Shown here one piece after another: positions 1-12,220 of a stretch of DNA of 64,000 nt. The notes under the pieces are model-generated. The model was not told the DNA's origin and did not search any database. It saw only the letters and a list, made by a program, of their open reading frames with translations. Each line of letters begins with the position of its first letter. Within the stretch, counting starts at the first letter, position 1. This DNA is from Gorsachius magnificus (Eukaryota > Chordata > Aves > Pelecaniformes > Ardeidae): NCBI GenBank assembly GCA_034008185.1, contig CM067082.1, positions 7,796,984-7,860,983 on the forward strand, given 5' to 3'. The translations under genes were made by a program, and so were the position numbers.

Positions 1-3000
1 GCTGCCAGTGGGTGTGTGTGACAGTAGTACGACACGTCCGCTGGTGTAGCCAACAGCACGAGGCAAGGTCTGTGCAGAGGGCTGTGCGTTCAGTCTCATG
101 CACCCTGAGTCAATCTTTTTGGAAACTCAGGGGTGAAAACCTGGTTCCAGAAAACTAAATTCGAGCTTTGCAATTGAATGCCATAGGGACAGGCGGCCTC
201 TCTGAAAATCCCACAAAATGTGCCTTGTTCTAGAGGATAGGAATTCATTTTGGTTTGTGTTTTGTCAAACAGAACAAAATATTGAAATGGCCCAATTGGG
301 GCATAAAATGTATTTGTGGGAAGCCCATGGTGGTGTCTGTGCCCCATCCAGCCTCCCATCTCATCTAAGGCAAGAGACAATGAAGAAGAAAAAGCAAGGA
401 AGCCTCAGTGACACTTTTCAGAGCCTTTCCTGTAGTGAGGATAAGGATTTCCCCACTCCGATCAATTGCTCCAGTTCCTTGTGCATTTTCCACCTTGCTT
501 ATGAGAAGCCCCTTTGACCAACAACTGGAATTTGCACTTTGACAGTGGACATACCGCAGTTTGCACCATGCCATTTCAGTCACACTCATCTCCAGAGGGT
601 GAGAATGAGCTCCTTGCGGATGAGAAGTCCGCGTTGGATTAAATTTCCTCAGCCCCCTGGTATAGGCCACACAACAGTGTAGGGCAGTGGTAGGGAAGAG
701 TGCGCAACAAGGACCCCGATGCTGCAGCTACGGATGGGTGGTCACCGCAGCTGAAACACCACAACCCACTGCTGTTACCCAGCTGAGCTGCCGTAATTCA
801 ACAGTGCAAACATCTGCCTGGTCTCTGCTTAGCTGTTGGCTGCCTTGCCAAATTCTAAGCTTTGTGTTTAATGGATTTTCAGGTGACACTGGAGAGTGAG
901 CAAAGGTATATGAGCTTCTTCGAAAGAGTGGGCTAGAGGCACTCTTTAATTACTACCCTGTTATTGCTGCTAGCTCACCGTTTTGTAAACTGTTATTCCA
1001 AGCTCTGCTTTTCCCCCTTACACACGTTTTAAATTAGAGTAAATCCAATTAATCCAATCAGGTTAGTGCCTGCAATCGAGAGAAGAATTTGGTCCATTTT
1101 TATTGCTCTTCTTTAATTTTTGCCTCTTAATTTTTAATTAGAGTGTAAAAAATGAAACCTGTTTTTTATTAATCTTTATTTATGAAAACTGCTTCACATC
1201 ATGTGCAGAGAAGCATTGGGTGATTGTTCATTTCACCATGGTTATAAATATTGGATTAAATTAAATATGACACACAGAATAGTCAGAAATTTTTAAAAAT
1301 GGTTTATAAAAAAGGCAGGGTAGGCAATTGAGATATAGAAGAAGTATGTGTATGGGTATGCGTGTGCATATATATAAACAAAAAACCCCAAGAAGTAGCA
1401 CCGAAAATAAACAATTGAACACTTGAAGAACAAAGCCTAAAACTAATATAATGCTCAGAATTTATTTTCTGATACTCTTACACCATAAAACTCAAAGCAC
1501 AATAGAACTAAAGAATCAATAGATACAACACATTTCACATATTCCAAAACAGAAATTTATGAAACAAAATTCTTGTGCAACTTCTCTTTAGGTTCAAAGA
1601 GACAGTCCCCTACCTGGAAACTGGGAAAATCCTTACTAAGAACAATAAAGCAGGTGGAGGTATATGATCCAGTGCACTGGCTGTTCCATGCACACTGTTG
1701 GCAGACATTTAAAAATCAGCTCTCTTCCAAGGCTGTCAAATCTTGGATGATTTTTGCAGTCAGCTTTTCATTTATGATTCTGCTAGTGCATAGTTTGCCT
1801 TGCATTGAAAATTAAATAATAATCAGGGGGGAGGGGTGTGAAGCAAACACCAAGATCTATGTATTAAAAAAGAGTCATAATGCCTCTGTTGGTTCTCATT
1901 TTGATTTTCCATAACGTATGCATATGTAAGAGGCCTTTCTTTCCACTCAACACTGCTGACCAAAGCTGAAAGCGAGTCATTCAAGCAATTTGCTACAATA
2001 AATGCTTAATGGGTCGGTTTCTTCTTCACCCAGGTATTAATTTATAATTTTGCTGTCTCAAATGTCAGAAAAAACCCCAAAACTCTCTCTTTCTGGTAAT
2101 TAAATGTTAACTGTATACTGTGCTGACAAAAGGTACTCATCGTGACAGGACAAAGGGTTAAGAAATAAGTGACAAAAGACATATGAAGCCTCACAAAGAA
2201 TTAAATTGAATCCCTCCTTGGAAGAAAATAGGAGGATGACATCGTTTCTGGATGACACTTAGAAACACAGGGACTGAGTTTGAGCTGATATTAACCAACA
2301 TAGCTAAAAAGACATAGACAGATAGAAAACTAGGTGCAAAGCAGGCATTCAGGCAGCTCAAGTTTGTTACCCATGTTAGTGACAGACTTCATGCATGGCC
2401 TTAGTTACATACAGAAAGATGCCACAAGTAACACATCAGTGATGCGCAGTGCCCTGAGGAAACATTATCCACCAATTTTCCCTGTGTAGGAAGAGCTTCT
2501 TCCCCAGGCTAGAGTCCTTCTGCCATGAAATTTAGATACATAAGGAAAGTCAAAACACCGCAGGGTTGTGGCTGATCACATGGAGCCCTGGATATTAACA
2601 CCGATTAAGAATTTTGCTGCTAATCTTCCCCATATTTCAGTTCCCTCTGCTGTAAAATACAAAGAGTGTTTTCCATCTGACAGAGCTGGAGATGCCGGTG
2701 AGGTGCTTAGATACTACAGGAGACCATACAACAGAATGGCTGGATCAGCTCACTTTCACCCTGAGGGTGGCCTTCAAAAGATCAGCACTTGCCATTGACT
2801 GTCACTGAGAGACCTCACAGTCCTTCACAGGTCCCTCATTATACCTTGGTAATGCTGTAAAAGGAGTATTTTTGTTCCCCTAGGCGTGTTTAAAGATATA
2901 CATATGTATAAGCTGTCTTTGCTACATTATCCCTACATCCATGCATGTCTCAGCACAGAATATAACTGTACTTGAATGCCTGTAAATCCTTAAATCCCAG

Positions 3001-3401
3001 TAAATTACTGGACTGCAAATTGACAGTAGAGCTACTTGCAAACCTTGGGCTTGATTATCCTTTCACTTGGGGTGGTTTCTCCACCCATTAGACTTAGTCC
3101 TCCTTACTAAGGTGAGAAGAAAATGAGGTCTTCTTTTTCAAGTCAGATCCTCTAGGTGAGGTGCCTACACAGAAATGTTCTGTTCCCTGAGGATTCATAT
3201 TGCCTGGGGTCATATCAAGCAGCAGGTGAGACACCAACTCAACGTAAGAGGAGCAGCTGTAGCTGTTGACTACCAAAGCAACTGGTATGGTTTGGGGAAG
3301 GGAAAAGAAAATTCCTGTGACTTGTTCACCAGTGATGTCATGGTGATGTCATTGCTGCACAAACCACTCCTCATACCCCAAGTGACTGTCAGATAAATAA
3401 T

Positions 3402-3426
3402 GGGGGGGAGGGGGGGAAGGGGGGGC
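3402..3426 (+). repeat. G-rich tract, G-quadruplex candidate
   Basis: Three runs of seven G separated by one and two A, followed by C. The runs are long enough to be divided into four G-tracts, so a G-quadruplex is possible on the plus strand. It lies in unique non-coding sequence. A role is not shown by the sequence. Confidence 0.6.
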
Positions 3427-4012
3427 GAAAAGTGAGACACTATCTTTGCTCCCATGGCTGCAGTGGCGGCTCTGTGAGGAAAAGCTGAGTAAGCTGACTC
3501 CTGCTCTCCTCAATGTCCTTTCTACAGAAGAAGCATTCAGGAAAAACGACCTTTCTGGAGTCCTGCCCAGGAGATTGCTTTGCCCAGGTCAGCCAGGTCT
3601 CGTGAGCCCAGGGGACAAACGCCCAAAGACAAGCAGAACCTCCTTGGGCAGTTTGCATGTCTTGTCATGGAGAGTGCTGTTATCTCATCGATCTACTGAG
3701 AACCAACCTTGAAGAATTCAGAGTGTGGTGAGCATTAGGTAGGAAGACACGTGAAAGTTTTATCCCCATATGTCAATTGCTGAAGTGTAAGTTGAACAAC
3801 AAGAACAATTTCAACAAACTGGAAAAAAAAAAAAAAAGAAAATTTCAATTCTATCCAGATTAAATATATGTAGCTCTAGATGTTTCTCAACTGTGTGAAT
3901 GTGCACTGATAATAAATAGTGTATATGCCATGAAAAACCTGAAGCAAGATGGCTAACTTTGAAACCTCAAGACTTTTTTATAGCAAGTGAAGCATGAAGT
4001 GTGTTGTTCACC

Positions 4013-4046
4013 TGTGTGTGTGTATATATATATGCATATATATATG
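4013..4046. repeat. TG/TA dinucleotide repeat with perfect palindrome
   Basis: A short TG run passes into a TA run interrupted by a central GC. Positions 4024-4045 form a perfect 22-bp palindrome of alternating AT around the central TGCA. This is an ordinary microsatellite, although such palindromes can extrude as cruciforms or break during replication. Confidence 0.85.
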
Positions 4047-7000
4047 AAGCTTGAACAAAATCCCATGAATTTTTTTCTTTACTGCTCCTTCAAAACATCA
4101 GCTATTGCAGAATGTCACTCTGGTGAAAATACGAGCATATGTATGAAATCGATTTAATGCCAGCTAAAGGAACATTAATCTAGCTGCAAATTTTCACTGC
4201 GGGGACATGGTGCAGTAAATTTCTGCTAGTCTAACACTGGAGTTGATATTCCATGATATATGACACTTTCATTTGGAAAAGAAAAGAAAACTTTTCTTCA
4301 AAACCTTAATTGACTCTCATATATTTCTGGTTACAAATTGTACTGGATAATAAAGGCAATAAGTATAGCAAGTAAGCCCATATTTTTCAAAAACTCTGAA
4401 AGATATACAATTAAGCTACCCATCTTGCTGTATTCTCTTCATTCCCTTTATAACATCTGGGAGTTAACAATCTTAATTCGCATTGATTTCCTACATGGAT
4501 TTTTTGGTTACTAATACACAAGCAGGACAAAAAGAAAATGCCTGTGCTTCCAAGGAATCCTTAAAAGTGAAGTGTAGAATCAGACTGCCTCATAGGATGT
4601 TCTGTAGTGATTCTAGGTAAGGGAAGGTCCTGAGATTGCACTGTGACTCCTTACCAGGAGGCCAATATGGAGTGTTTTTCTTTGACTATGATTTCCTGAA
4701 ACTATTTAGTCAAGAGAGTAACCACAGTGACTTGATGCACTCCAGATGTATACAAGGGTAGGCATTTTATACAAAACAGTTCACCAAAAAAAAAGGTGTT
4801 GGTGCCATCCCCATTGCACTACACAGAGGTCAGAGCTTTGGATGAGCGGATGGGGACAGAGTGCTGCTCTTCCAGAGTCAGCACACCACCAGGCAAGCTT
4901 CACTGCTGGAAAGTGATAGCTCGCAGCAGAGATGGTTAGAAACAGCTCTGAGAGCCTCTGTTAGCTCTACTCCGCTGGCTAGTATGTAAATGATTTGGCT
5001 GCCCACTTATACAGGGTGAGACATCAAGGGTAAATGCCTTTTTCTGCCTGATTCAGACCAAGGATCATTGATCTGAATTTGAACATTATCTTATGTCATT
5101 AGGCAGTCTGAATGGAAGCATGGCCCTATTTTCTTCAGGAGAGTTATTTTTCTTACTGCAAGAAAGAATCGTTCTTTACAGCATCATTTTACTTTTCAGC
5201 AAAGATGGGAAACAAGCTTCTGCAGGAGCAGCCACTCATGCTGGAAGGTACTTAACATCATTAGAAACAATACTGACCTTTTGGTCTGAGATTGCTTTAG
5301 ATTCCAGTGGCCGTGTAGCTAATACCCTTATACACACTACCTTTCTGATTTCTACCAGCATTTCAGCTATTCTGACATGAATACTCCCTTCTGCCTTTCT
5401 CTGTGTACATGACACACACACACACGCAAAGATGCCCAAACACACTGATGAGCTACACTTACAGGCAGATGAGCTTGCAACTGGGCACGCTTTGTTCATC
5501 CAAAGTAACACAAAACAGTAAGACAGCTCCAGCAACCTCAGCCCACGCTCCATGCAGCTTTTCATCAGATCTTCAGCTGGTGCAGCCTGAGGAAGACAGG
5601 TCCTTCTTCCTTTTAGTGACTTGCTGAGTTCCATGTGGGAAGGCTTTTTTCCCCCCCTTCTTTAATGAAGTTCTCGTAGCAAGGCACTATCGGGACTTGA
5701 CTGGTTGTTAGGGTGAGCACTTGGACTGACTTCAAAGATATTTTGAAGTCTACAAAGGCAGGAGCTTTTCATGAAGCATTCCCAGTCCAACGACTGTCTC
5801 TCAAGTCTGACATGCTCTCTACAGCCCTGACATGCTACTTAACTGGATTTTTTTTGCCCTGTCCCTCCAGATGGAACAGCTGGTATGGGATTTTACAGTA
5901 CTTCCAGTGGCAGCTATAAAGAGACCCTGATGTCCCTGCACAGGAAGGGGACACTGTCATGCCAACCATACCAAAAAAAGTAGGTGCTGAGGTGTTCTGT
6001 AATAGACATTTTATTGCAAACTCTAAAAGTGTAAAAGTGATCCTATTTGCATCTGTTAATAAAGGCAGACCCATTTGCAGTCTTTGTTCGGCCATTCCAA
6101 AGTAATCTGTCCCATGGATTAGCTGAGGTCCTGCATATGCCACCTCACGAACAAGTGATAGATGTTACAAATAGTTGGGCCCTGAGGTTTTTTTAGGACT
6201 CTTCTGGGAGCAGTCGATTCTGAAATCTAAACTACCCCAATTGCCATGTAGGGATCAGAAGTATATTTCAGCAAGAACTGAAAAGGAAACACTCAGAGGC
6301 AGCATAAATAGAAACAGATTGTCCTTAGCTTAATGGAGGAAGGACAATAAAATGTAAACAAAAAATGTCCAACTTCAATCTAAGAGTTATCCAATTGTTC
6401 ACACACGCAGATTAAATCCAAAATTTTGGATAAGAATAAATGATGGTAGAAGGAAGAGAGGATGGTTAAAACAGACACAGTGGTTTTACCTAATATGCAA
6501 TTTGTCCACAAAAATAGCTGAACCTACTTTGAATGTGACCTTCTGGCAGAGGATAAACCTGACAAATTCCACTCTAAGGCTGGAGATTCAGAATATAACA
6601 AATGGCTGCAATCGATAGTGGAACAAAGAGGCAACATCACCTTTTGGCAATAGGGAAGGGCATGGCTATACTGGGTAAGTGTACACTTCTCTTGCTCTAC
6701 TGGTTGACTCAGTACAACCCTAAAAGTTTTTGGTGCTGCCTGCTTCAGATATTCCTGAAGACACTCTCTAGCCAACTAATGTGTGATAAAGAACATTTTC
6801 TTCTACCTCATAATATTATTATAGTACAGATTATTTCTGCCATTATGGATTAGAGGCAGATGGGAAAATGGTACTGAAATAGTTTCTCTCTGAAGACTGA
6901 AAAACTGAATTCTAAGTCACAGTTCACATTTTAAAATGTAAAAAGTAACCCTTTTTTTGGAAAAAAATTTTCAGTGAACTTATTTCTCCATCAACATGCA

Positions 7001-7261
7001 CTATTTTGAGTCCCCTGAAAGTCTTTTGTTCTTTCAAAAGCATTAAAAACTTCGTATTTTTGCTTATGATTGGTAAATTTTTGTTTCCTTTTGTTGTCCA
7101 TAGAACATTTGTTTATTTGCTTCTACTAACTGATCTCTGGCTTTAGCCATTACCTCTTTCCAAAGCTTTTTTCTTTTCAACTTTGTACAAAAGCATAAAA
7201 TATGTCAGTGATCAGAGGTTTTGTTAGATGTTTTCTGGAATAACAATTCTTCCTGGTGAAC

Positions 7262-7758
7262 AGAGTCACAGGGTAACTAAGGTTGGAAAGGACCTCTGGA
7301 GGTCATCCGGTCCAATGCCAGGATCAAACAAAGAAAGGCCAGGTAAAATCAGGTTGCTCAAGTTCATCATCCATCTGATTTTTTAATTTACCAAGGTGAG
7401 ATTTCACAGCCTCTCTGAGCCCATTCTAATATTTGAACTCCTTTACGGTGAAGAAGTTTTTTCCTAATAGACAGTCATAATGAGTGTTATCTGCCAGCCT
7501 TTCACTGTACATCCCCAAGAATAATCTGGCTCCATATTCTCTATACCCTCCCATTCAGTAATTTAAGACAATAAAATGTCCTTTAAGCCTTCCCTTCCCA
7601 GGCTGAACAATGTAGCTCCCTCAGCGTCTCCTCACTGGGCAAGTGCTCCAGCCCCAGTCATCTCGGTAGCCTTCTGCTACAGTCCCTGCAGTTTACAATG
7701 TCTTCCTTGCAACGGGGATTCCCGCACTGGACACAGCACTGCAGACATGGTCTCATAA
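7262..7758 (-). mobile_element. Decayed 5'-truncated CR1 LINE, minus strand
   Basis: CR1 is a non-LTR retrotransposon of birds and reptiles. On the plus strand the copy reads as the reverse complement of a CR1 3' end, with the hallmark GGTTGGAAAGGACCTCTGGA at 7281-7300. Then come remnants of the C-terminal RT region: a CAGGCTGAACAATGTAGCTC-like block near 7601 and GTGCTCCAGCCCC near 7642. Many substitutions and indels break every frame, so it is an old copy. The octamer tail is reduced to an AGAGTCACAG remnant at the 3' end. It stops at about 7758, which is the 5' truncation point of the element. Confidence 0.85.
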
Positions 7759-10700
7759 GAAAATCTGGGCCCAGTCCATCCGCAGGCTGATCATTTTCAA
7801 TTTGCATTTCACATAGCAGCAGGTGAAGGTATTCAGTACCTTCCAGGCTCAGTTTTTACCCTGACTGATCAGTTGTATGTGCATTTGCTATGACAAGTGA
7901 CTCTCAGATTTCTGACAGCAGAAGTCACCAGCTTTCCAGTATTGTAGTTTTCTAAGTTTTAGGACTATCAGACTGTCAACACCATGCGCTGTTGACTTAA
8001 CAGGATTGTCAGCAGACGTCCCCACTGAATCCCTCCCAATTGTTGTGGCTTTCTAACACATTTTTCTTTGGCTTCAGGACGCTTAACTGAGCTACAGAAC
8101 ACTTCCCCAAATAACAAGGGCAACAACAACAGTAGCAACAGCAGCAGAAGGAAAAAAGACTCATGCAATCACTCAGGGAGGAAATTAGGACACTGAGGTT
8201 GGGAATTGAGGCATGGGGGGTGAGGGGGATGCTGCAACTGACAGGAAAGTAGATTGAGTTTGAAAAGATTTTTTTAGGTGTGTGTACAAGAGGACTCAAG
8301 AATATCCCACCTGAGACTATCTGTGTGCTCACCTTTCGAGATGGCTTCACCATCAGCACAAAAGAGACAATGCTTTTTGAAAACTAAGACAACACATACA
8401 CAAGAAGCCCATAGTTACATGTCCAGGAAGGATTAGGCTAAAAGAAAAAGACACATATTTTTTAGACTATCCAAAAGAGTTAAGAAGAGCTAAGTGAAGT
8501 TCCTGCAATTTAGATCTAAGCCAAAATGGTGTAGGTACTAAAAATGAGTAAAACTGACCTAGAACTGCACAATGCAGATGCAAATAGACTGATTGGGTAA
8601 CTACAAGCTAAATTTCAGTTTCTCTAGAAACCTGTACCCTCTATGTGGCACAGATGGAAGTGTGGAAATTTCTGAAAATATGATTTGGGGATTTTTTTAA
8701 GCTTTTTCTTTCCAAGTTTTAGCAGCTTGGCCCCTGCCTGAACAGGGAAAGAAAAATAGTGTTTTCAGAAGCTTTTGTTTCACACTGTGATTTGATTTCC
8801 CTCTAGCAGCATGCTACTGCTATGCATAAAGCTAGCAAGCAACGTGGTCATCTGGAAGCAGGAGATCAGAATTATTTTTATTACTCTGTTAGTGACTTGG
8901 GTTTGGACCTTGAATAAGTTATTTTATCCCTCTGAGCATGTTCTCTAGTTTTCTGTTTTGCTGTGTGAGCAACAGACATGCTAGCTTCAAGGATTTACAG
9001 CAGTTCTGGGTTTGATCTGAGATGTCTAGATTGCTACAACATAGCTGAACTGGAGGATCTACAGTTTCTCTAAGCCTGGTACTGCCCTGATTTTTTTTAC
9101 ATACTGCAGCATTTCTCATATGGAGAGGTTTCAGCTACACACAAGCACTGAACTTTCCTTCTTTCCCCAATATATCTTCATCTTCCATCAGGGTTTTTCC
9201 CTGGCAGCTAAGGTAAAAACTCTCCACTAGCTGAAAATAGTCCCTAGTTTTTCACTGTCTATTTAATACAGGAGATGCCTGGTCCGTGCTCAGTAGGTTT
9301 CTTGGCATTTTAGCAGGGCAGATGAAATTAAAATCATCTGACCCCTATTTGTGCTTCTACTTCCCAGTCTATTTCTTTGGCTACATCCTGATTAATGAAA
9401 TAAACAGGAGTAGAACAGCCCAGGACCAGGGCCCCAGTGTTGTCTGTAACACAAACTTTTATTTATCTTCAGACTGTCCTGCACTTTTGCAGAAAATGGC
9501 GAGGCTGGTTCAGGGAACAGTGTAGACCAAGAACTGTTCTCAGCAGGTAGCTTGGATGCAGAGGTGTGTTTTGGAGAAGGGAGTTTAGCCACATATACGT
9601 AATCTGCAATGTGCAACCTCTCCCCAGGGCCAGTGTGCTGGTAGAGATGTAGCCTTCCATATTCCATCTGGCTTGGATTTTGAAATGCATCCTTAAAGCA
9701 GTTGTAATATGCCTCATTCTAGGAATGCTGCTGCCTAATTTTGACAGTCATAAAAGATTTCCTCATGAAGGAAAAGAGGGGCTACTTAGCACTCACATCT
9801 GGGAGACAAAACCCTTTTCAAAAATTAATTGTAATTTTTAATAGCACAAGAGATGAATGACCACTTTCCACAGAAATTTTGTTCTCAAAAATCTCTAGGC
9901 ATGTCTTAAAAAGACCCTTGATCTCTCTATGAGATCTGTCCTGTCATAAAATGGAGACAGCCACAGAAAGGATTTTAAGATCTTGAAAGGAAAGAGGCAT
10001 GCAAAAGGAAATTATAATTATTGTTGTACAGCTTTCAGATTTTTCTTTAAATTCTTGGGTCTTTTATAAGAAAAGGTAGTGGGAGGGAGGATCAGCACAT
10101 AATATAGCACAGAAAAGATTTGCACTGACTTTACATCTGTGCTTCTCCATTGACTTTTGCTGATCTACTTACAGAAGCAGTGGAGAAGATCCCGGCTTAG
10201 AGAATCAAACATCAGAAAAACCCACTTACTAGAGGGAAAATTTGCATTTTGTTTTTCACTCTCTCTCCCAACTTTTTTCTTAATAAAACTTCAGACAATA
10301 AAAACACAATAAATACAGATACCACATTAAAAATACTCCTCTGTCTCAGAAAATTATGTTCTTAAAGCAATTTTGGATTCCCACCTGTCTTTATAATGAT
10401 ACACTGAATGGCTGGTTTGTGCCGAATCTATCATACAAACTATTAAAAAGCCCATAAATCCAAATTACATATTAAAATATGCATTTAGCCCAGGAATTTA
10501 AACCAGACTAAGGGAAAAAAAATATTTTTTCTTTCTCTTAAATTATCTTAAAGTCTTTACTGACATGCATTTTCTTTTCTCCACTGATTTTACTGACAGC
10601 CAATTTTGATAGGTTCTCTTTTTTACCAGCTTTCAATATTTCATGACAGTTGGCAAGCCAGTGTTGACATAGTGATAGGATTTGATATGGCCACCAATAC

Positions 10701-11750
10701 TTAAAAGTAAACTTTACTTTGGAAGAGAGCTGCCGTCATTTTAAACAGATATGCAGCCCTGATATATTATACCTACCTTGTATAGAAGCAGAACATGCTG
10801 CTAGGTGGGCCACTGAAATATTCGTCTTGTTTTGCCTTGGGTGAAAGTCCCCAAGGGAGCAACTATCCTTTTCTCTCATTCCTATGTATTTATTTATGCA
10901 TTTCTCCAGTACTACCATAGGAATACAGGCATCAGGTATTCCATCATGGCTGGCAGGATGTCACTGAGGCCACGCAGGAAGACTGGGGTGTTGCACAGTG
11001 GCAGGAGCTCAGGACAGACAAGGTAGGAGCCATTTGTGAAGTGCAGCATCTCCCAGCTCCTGGTCCTCATGGCCTGGTGTCCTCACGGGACACAAGATCT
11101 GGGAACTCCTAACGGCAAGAAACTGCAGACCCTGTCTGAGAGGCAGTATCACCCTGTGCCAGCCAAGTTTCCATTGCCTTGTTTAAAGTTCATTTTCAGA
11201 AAGAAAAATACATTCCGGCACTTGCCCGTGAAATTTGCTTACTCCCCACATAGCCACATTTTATAAATGAAAAACTGGTATTTAAGAGAGATGATGCCAT
11301 CTGCCCAAAGTCAAAAAGAAAGTCTGTGACTGAACAGAGAACCAAAACAATGACCTTTGAGACATCCTTCAGGGACCTTAGACAAGATATGGGATGTCCA
11401 AGGACAGACCCATTCCTAAACCTTCCCCTTTACTACCACTGTGGCAGAGAGGAATTCTACAAGGGAGGGAGGCTTCTGAGGAAGGAACAAAGGTATCCCT
11501 GGATGTCCCTGGACTATGCTATGTCTCAGGAGCAGTCCTCAAGTACTGAACAAAATTTTTAACAACGTTCCAGTTACAAAACTTTAGGACACAAAGATGG
11601 CCCTTGATAGGATTTGGACAGCACAAAACTTAATTTCAAACATTCTGAGGCTCAGCAGAAGGAGAGAAAAGAGGGGAGAACATTTTAACAAATATGCAGT
11701 ATAAAACTATAGACCATAAATTCTGTCTAATCAAACAATGAAGATTTCTT
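7759..11750. other. Unique non-coding stretch
   Basis: I recognise no gene or transposable element here. The sequence is AT-rich with short A and T runs. Open frames up to 116 codons (8009-8359, minus) overlap on both strands and are low-complexity or featureless. A somewhat more GC-rich part lies at about 10930-11200 but shows no clear exon. Confidence 0.55.
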
Positions 11751-12220
11751 AGAATCATAGAATCCTAGAATATCTCAAGTGGGATGGAACCTATAAGGAT
11801 CATAGAGGACTACCTAAATCTAAAACACATGACTTGGTGCTGTGACCACTTCCCTGGGGAGCCTGTCCCAGTGACCGACCACCCTCTCAGTGAAGGACCT
11901 TTTCCTAATGTCCAACCTGAACGTCCCCTGACGCAGCTTCATTTCATTTCCTCATGTCCTGTCGCTGGACACCAGAGAGAGGAGATCAGTACCCCACCCT
12001 TCCCTGCCCCCCTTGAGGGAAGGTGTAGACTGCCATGAGGGCACCTCTCAGCCTTCTCTTCTCCAAGCTGAACAAACCAAGCAACTTCAGATGCTCCTTC
12101 TAAGACTTGCCCTTGAGACCTTTCACCATCTTGGTCACCCTCCTCTAGACACACTCTAATACTTTGATGTCCTTCTTACTCTGAGGTACCCAAAACTGTA
12201 CACGCTACTTGAGGTGCAGT
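11751..12220 (-). mobile_element. Old 5'-truncated CR1 LINE, minus strand
   Basis: It begins with AGAATCATAGAATCCTAGAA, the reverse complement of the CR1 octamer tail. The CR1 C-terminal coding region follows in reverse: CACTTCCCTGGGGAGCCTGT near 11848, a CCTTTTCCTAATGTCCAACC block near 11898, and GCCTTCTCTTCTCCAAGCTG near 12051. It ends near 12220 in the region that usually encodes the RT C-terminus. Indels and stops show it is dead. Its divergence places it among the older copies in the window. Confidence 0.88.

Larger units (their letters stand above)
1..7261. other. Unique AT-rich non-coding stretch
   Basis: I see no gene, CR1 or LTR in this stretch. Open frames are short (the longest is 132 codons on the minus strand at 5236-5634), overlap each other on both strands and show no recognisable domain. 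It holds small simple repeats: a G-rich tract at 3402-3426, an A15 run at 3823-3837, a TG/TA tract at 4013-4046 and an AC run at 5412-5425. The part from about 1015 to 1320 is very AT-rich with many TAAT/ATTA cores and could be a conserved non-coding element, which cannot be judged without other genomes. Confidence 0.6.

Noticed and set aside
5236..5634. 132-codon minus-strand frame as a gene
   Set aside because: Part of it comes from an AC repeat (VCVSC-type low complexity), and other frames over the same stretch are also open.
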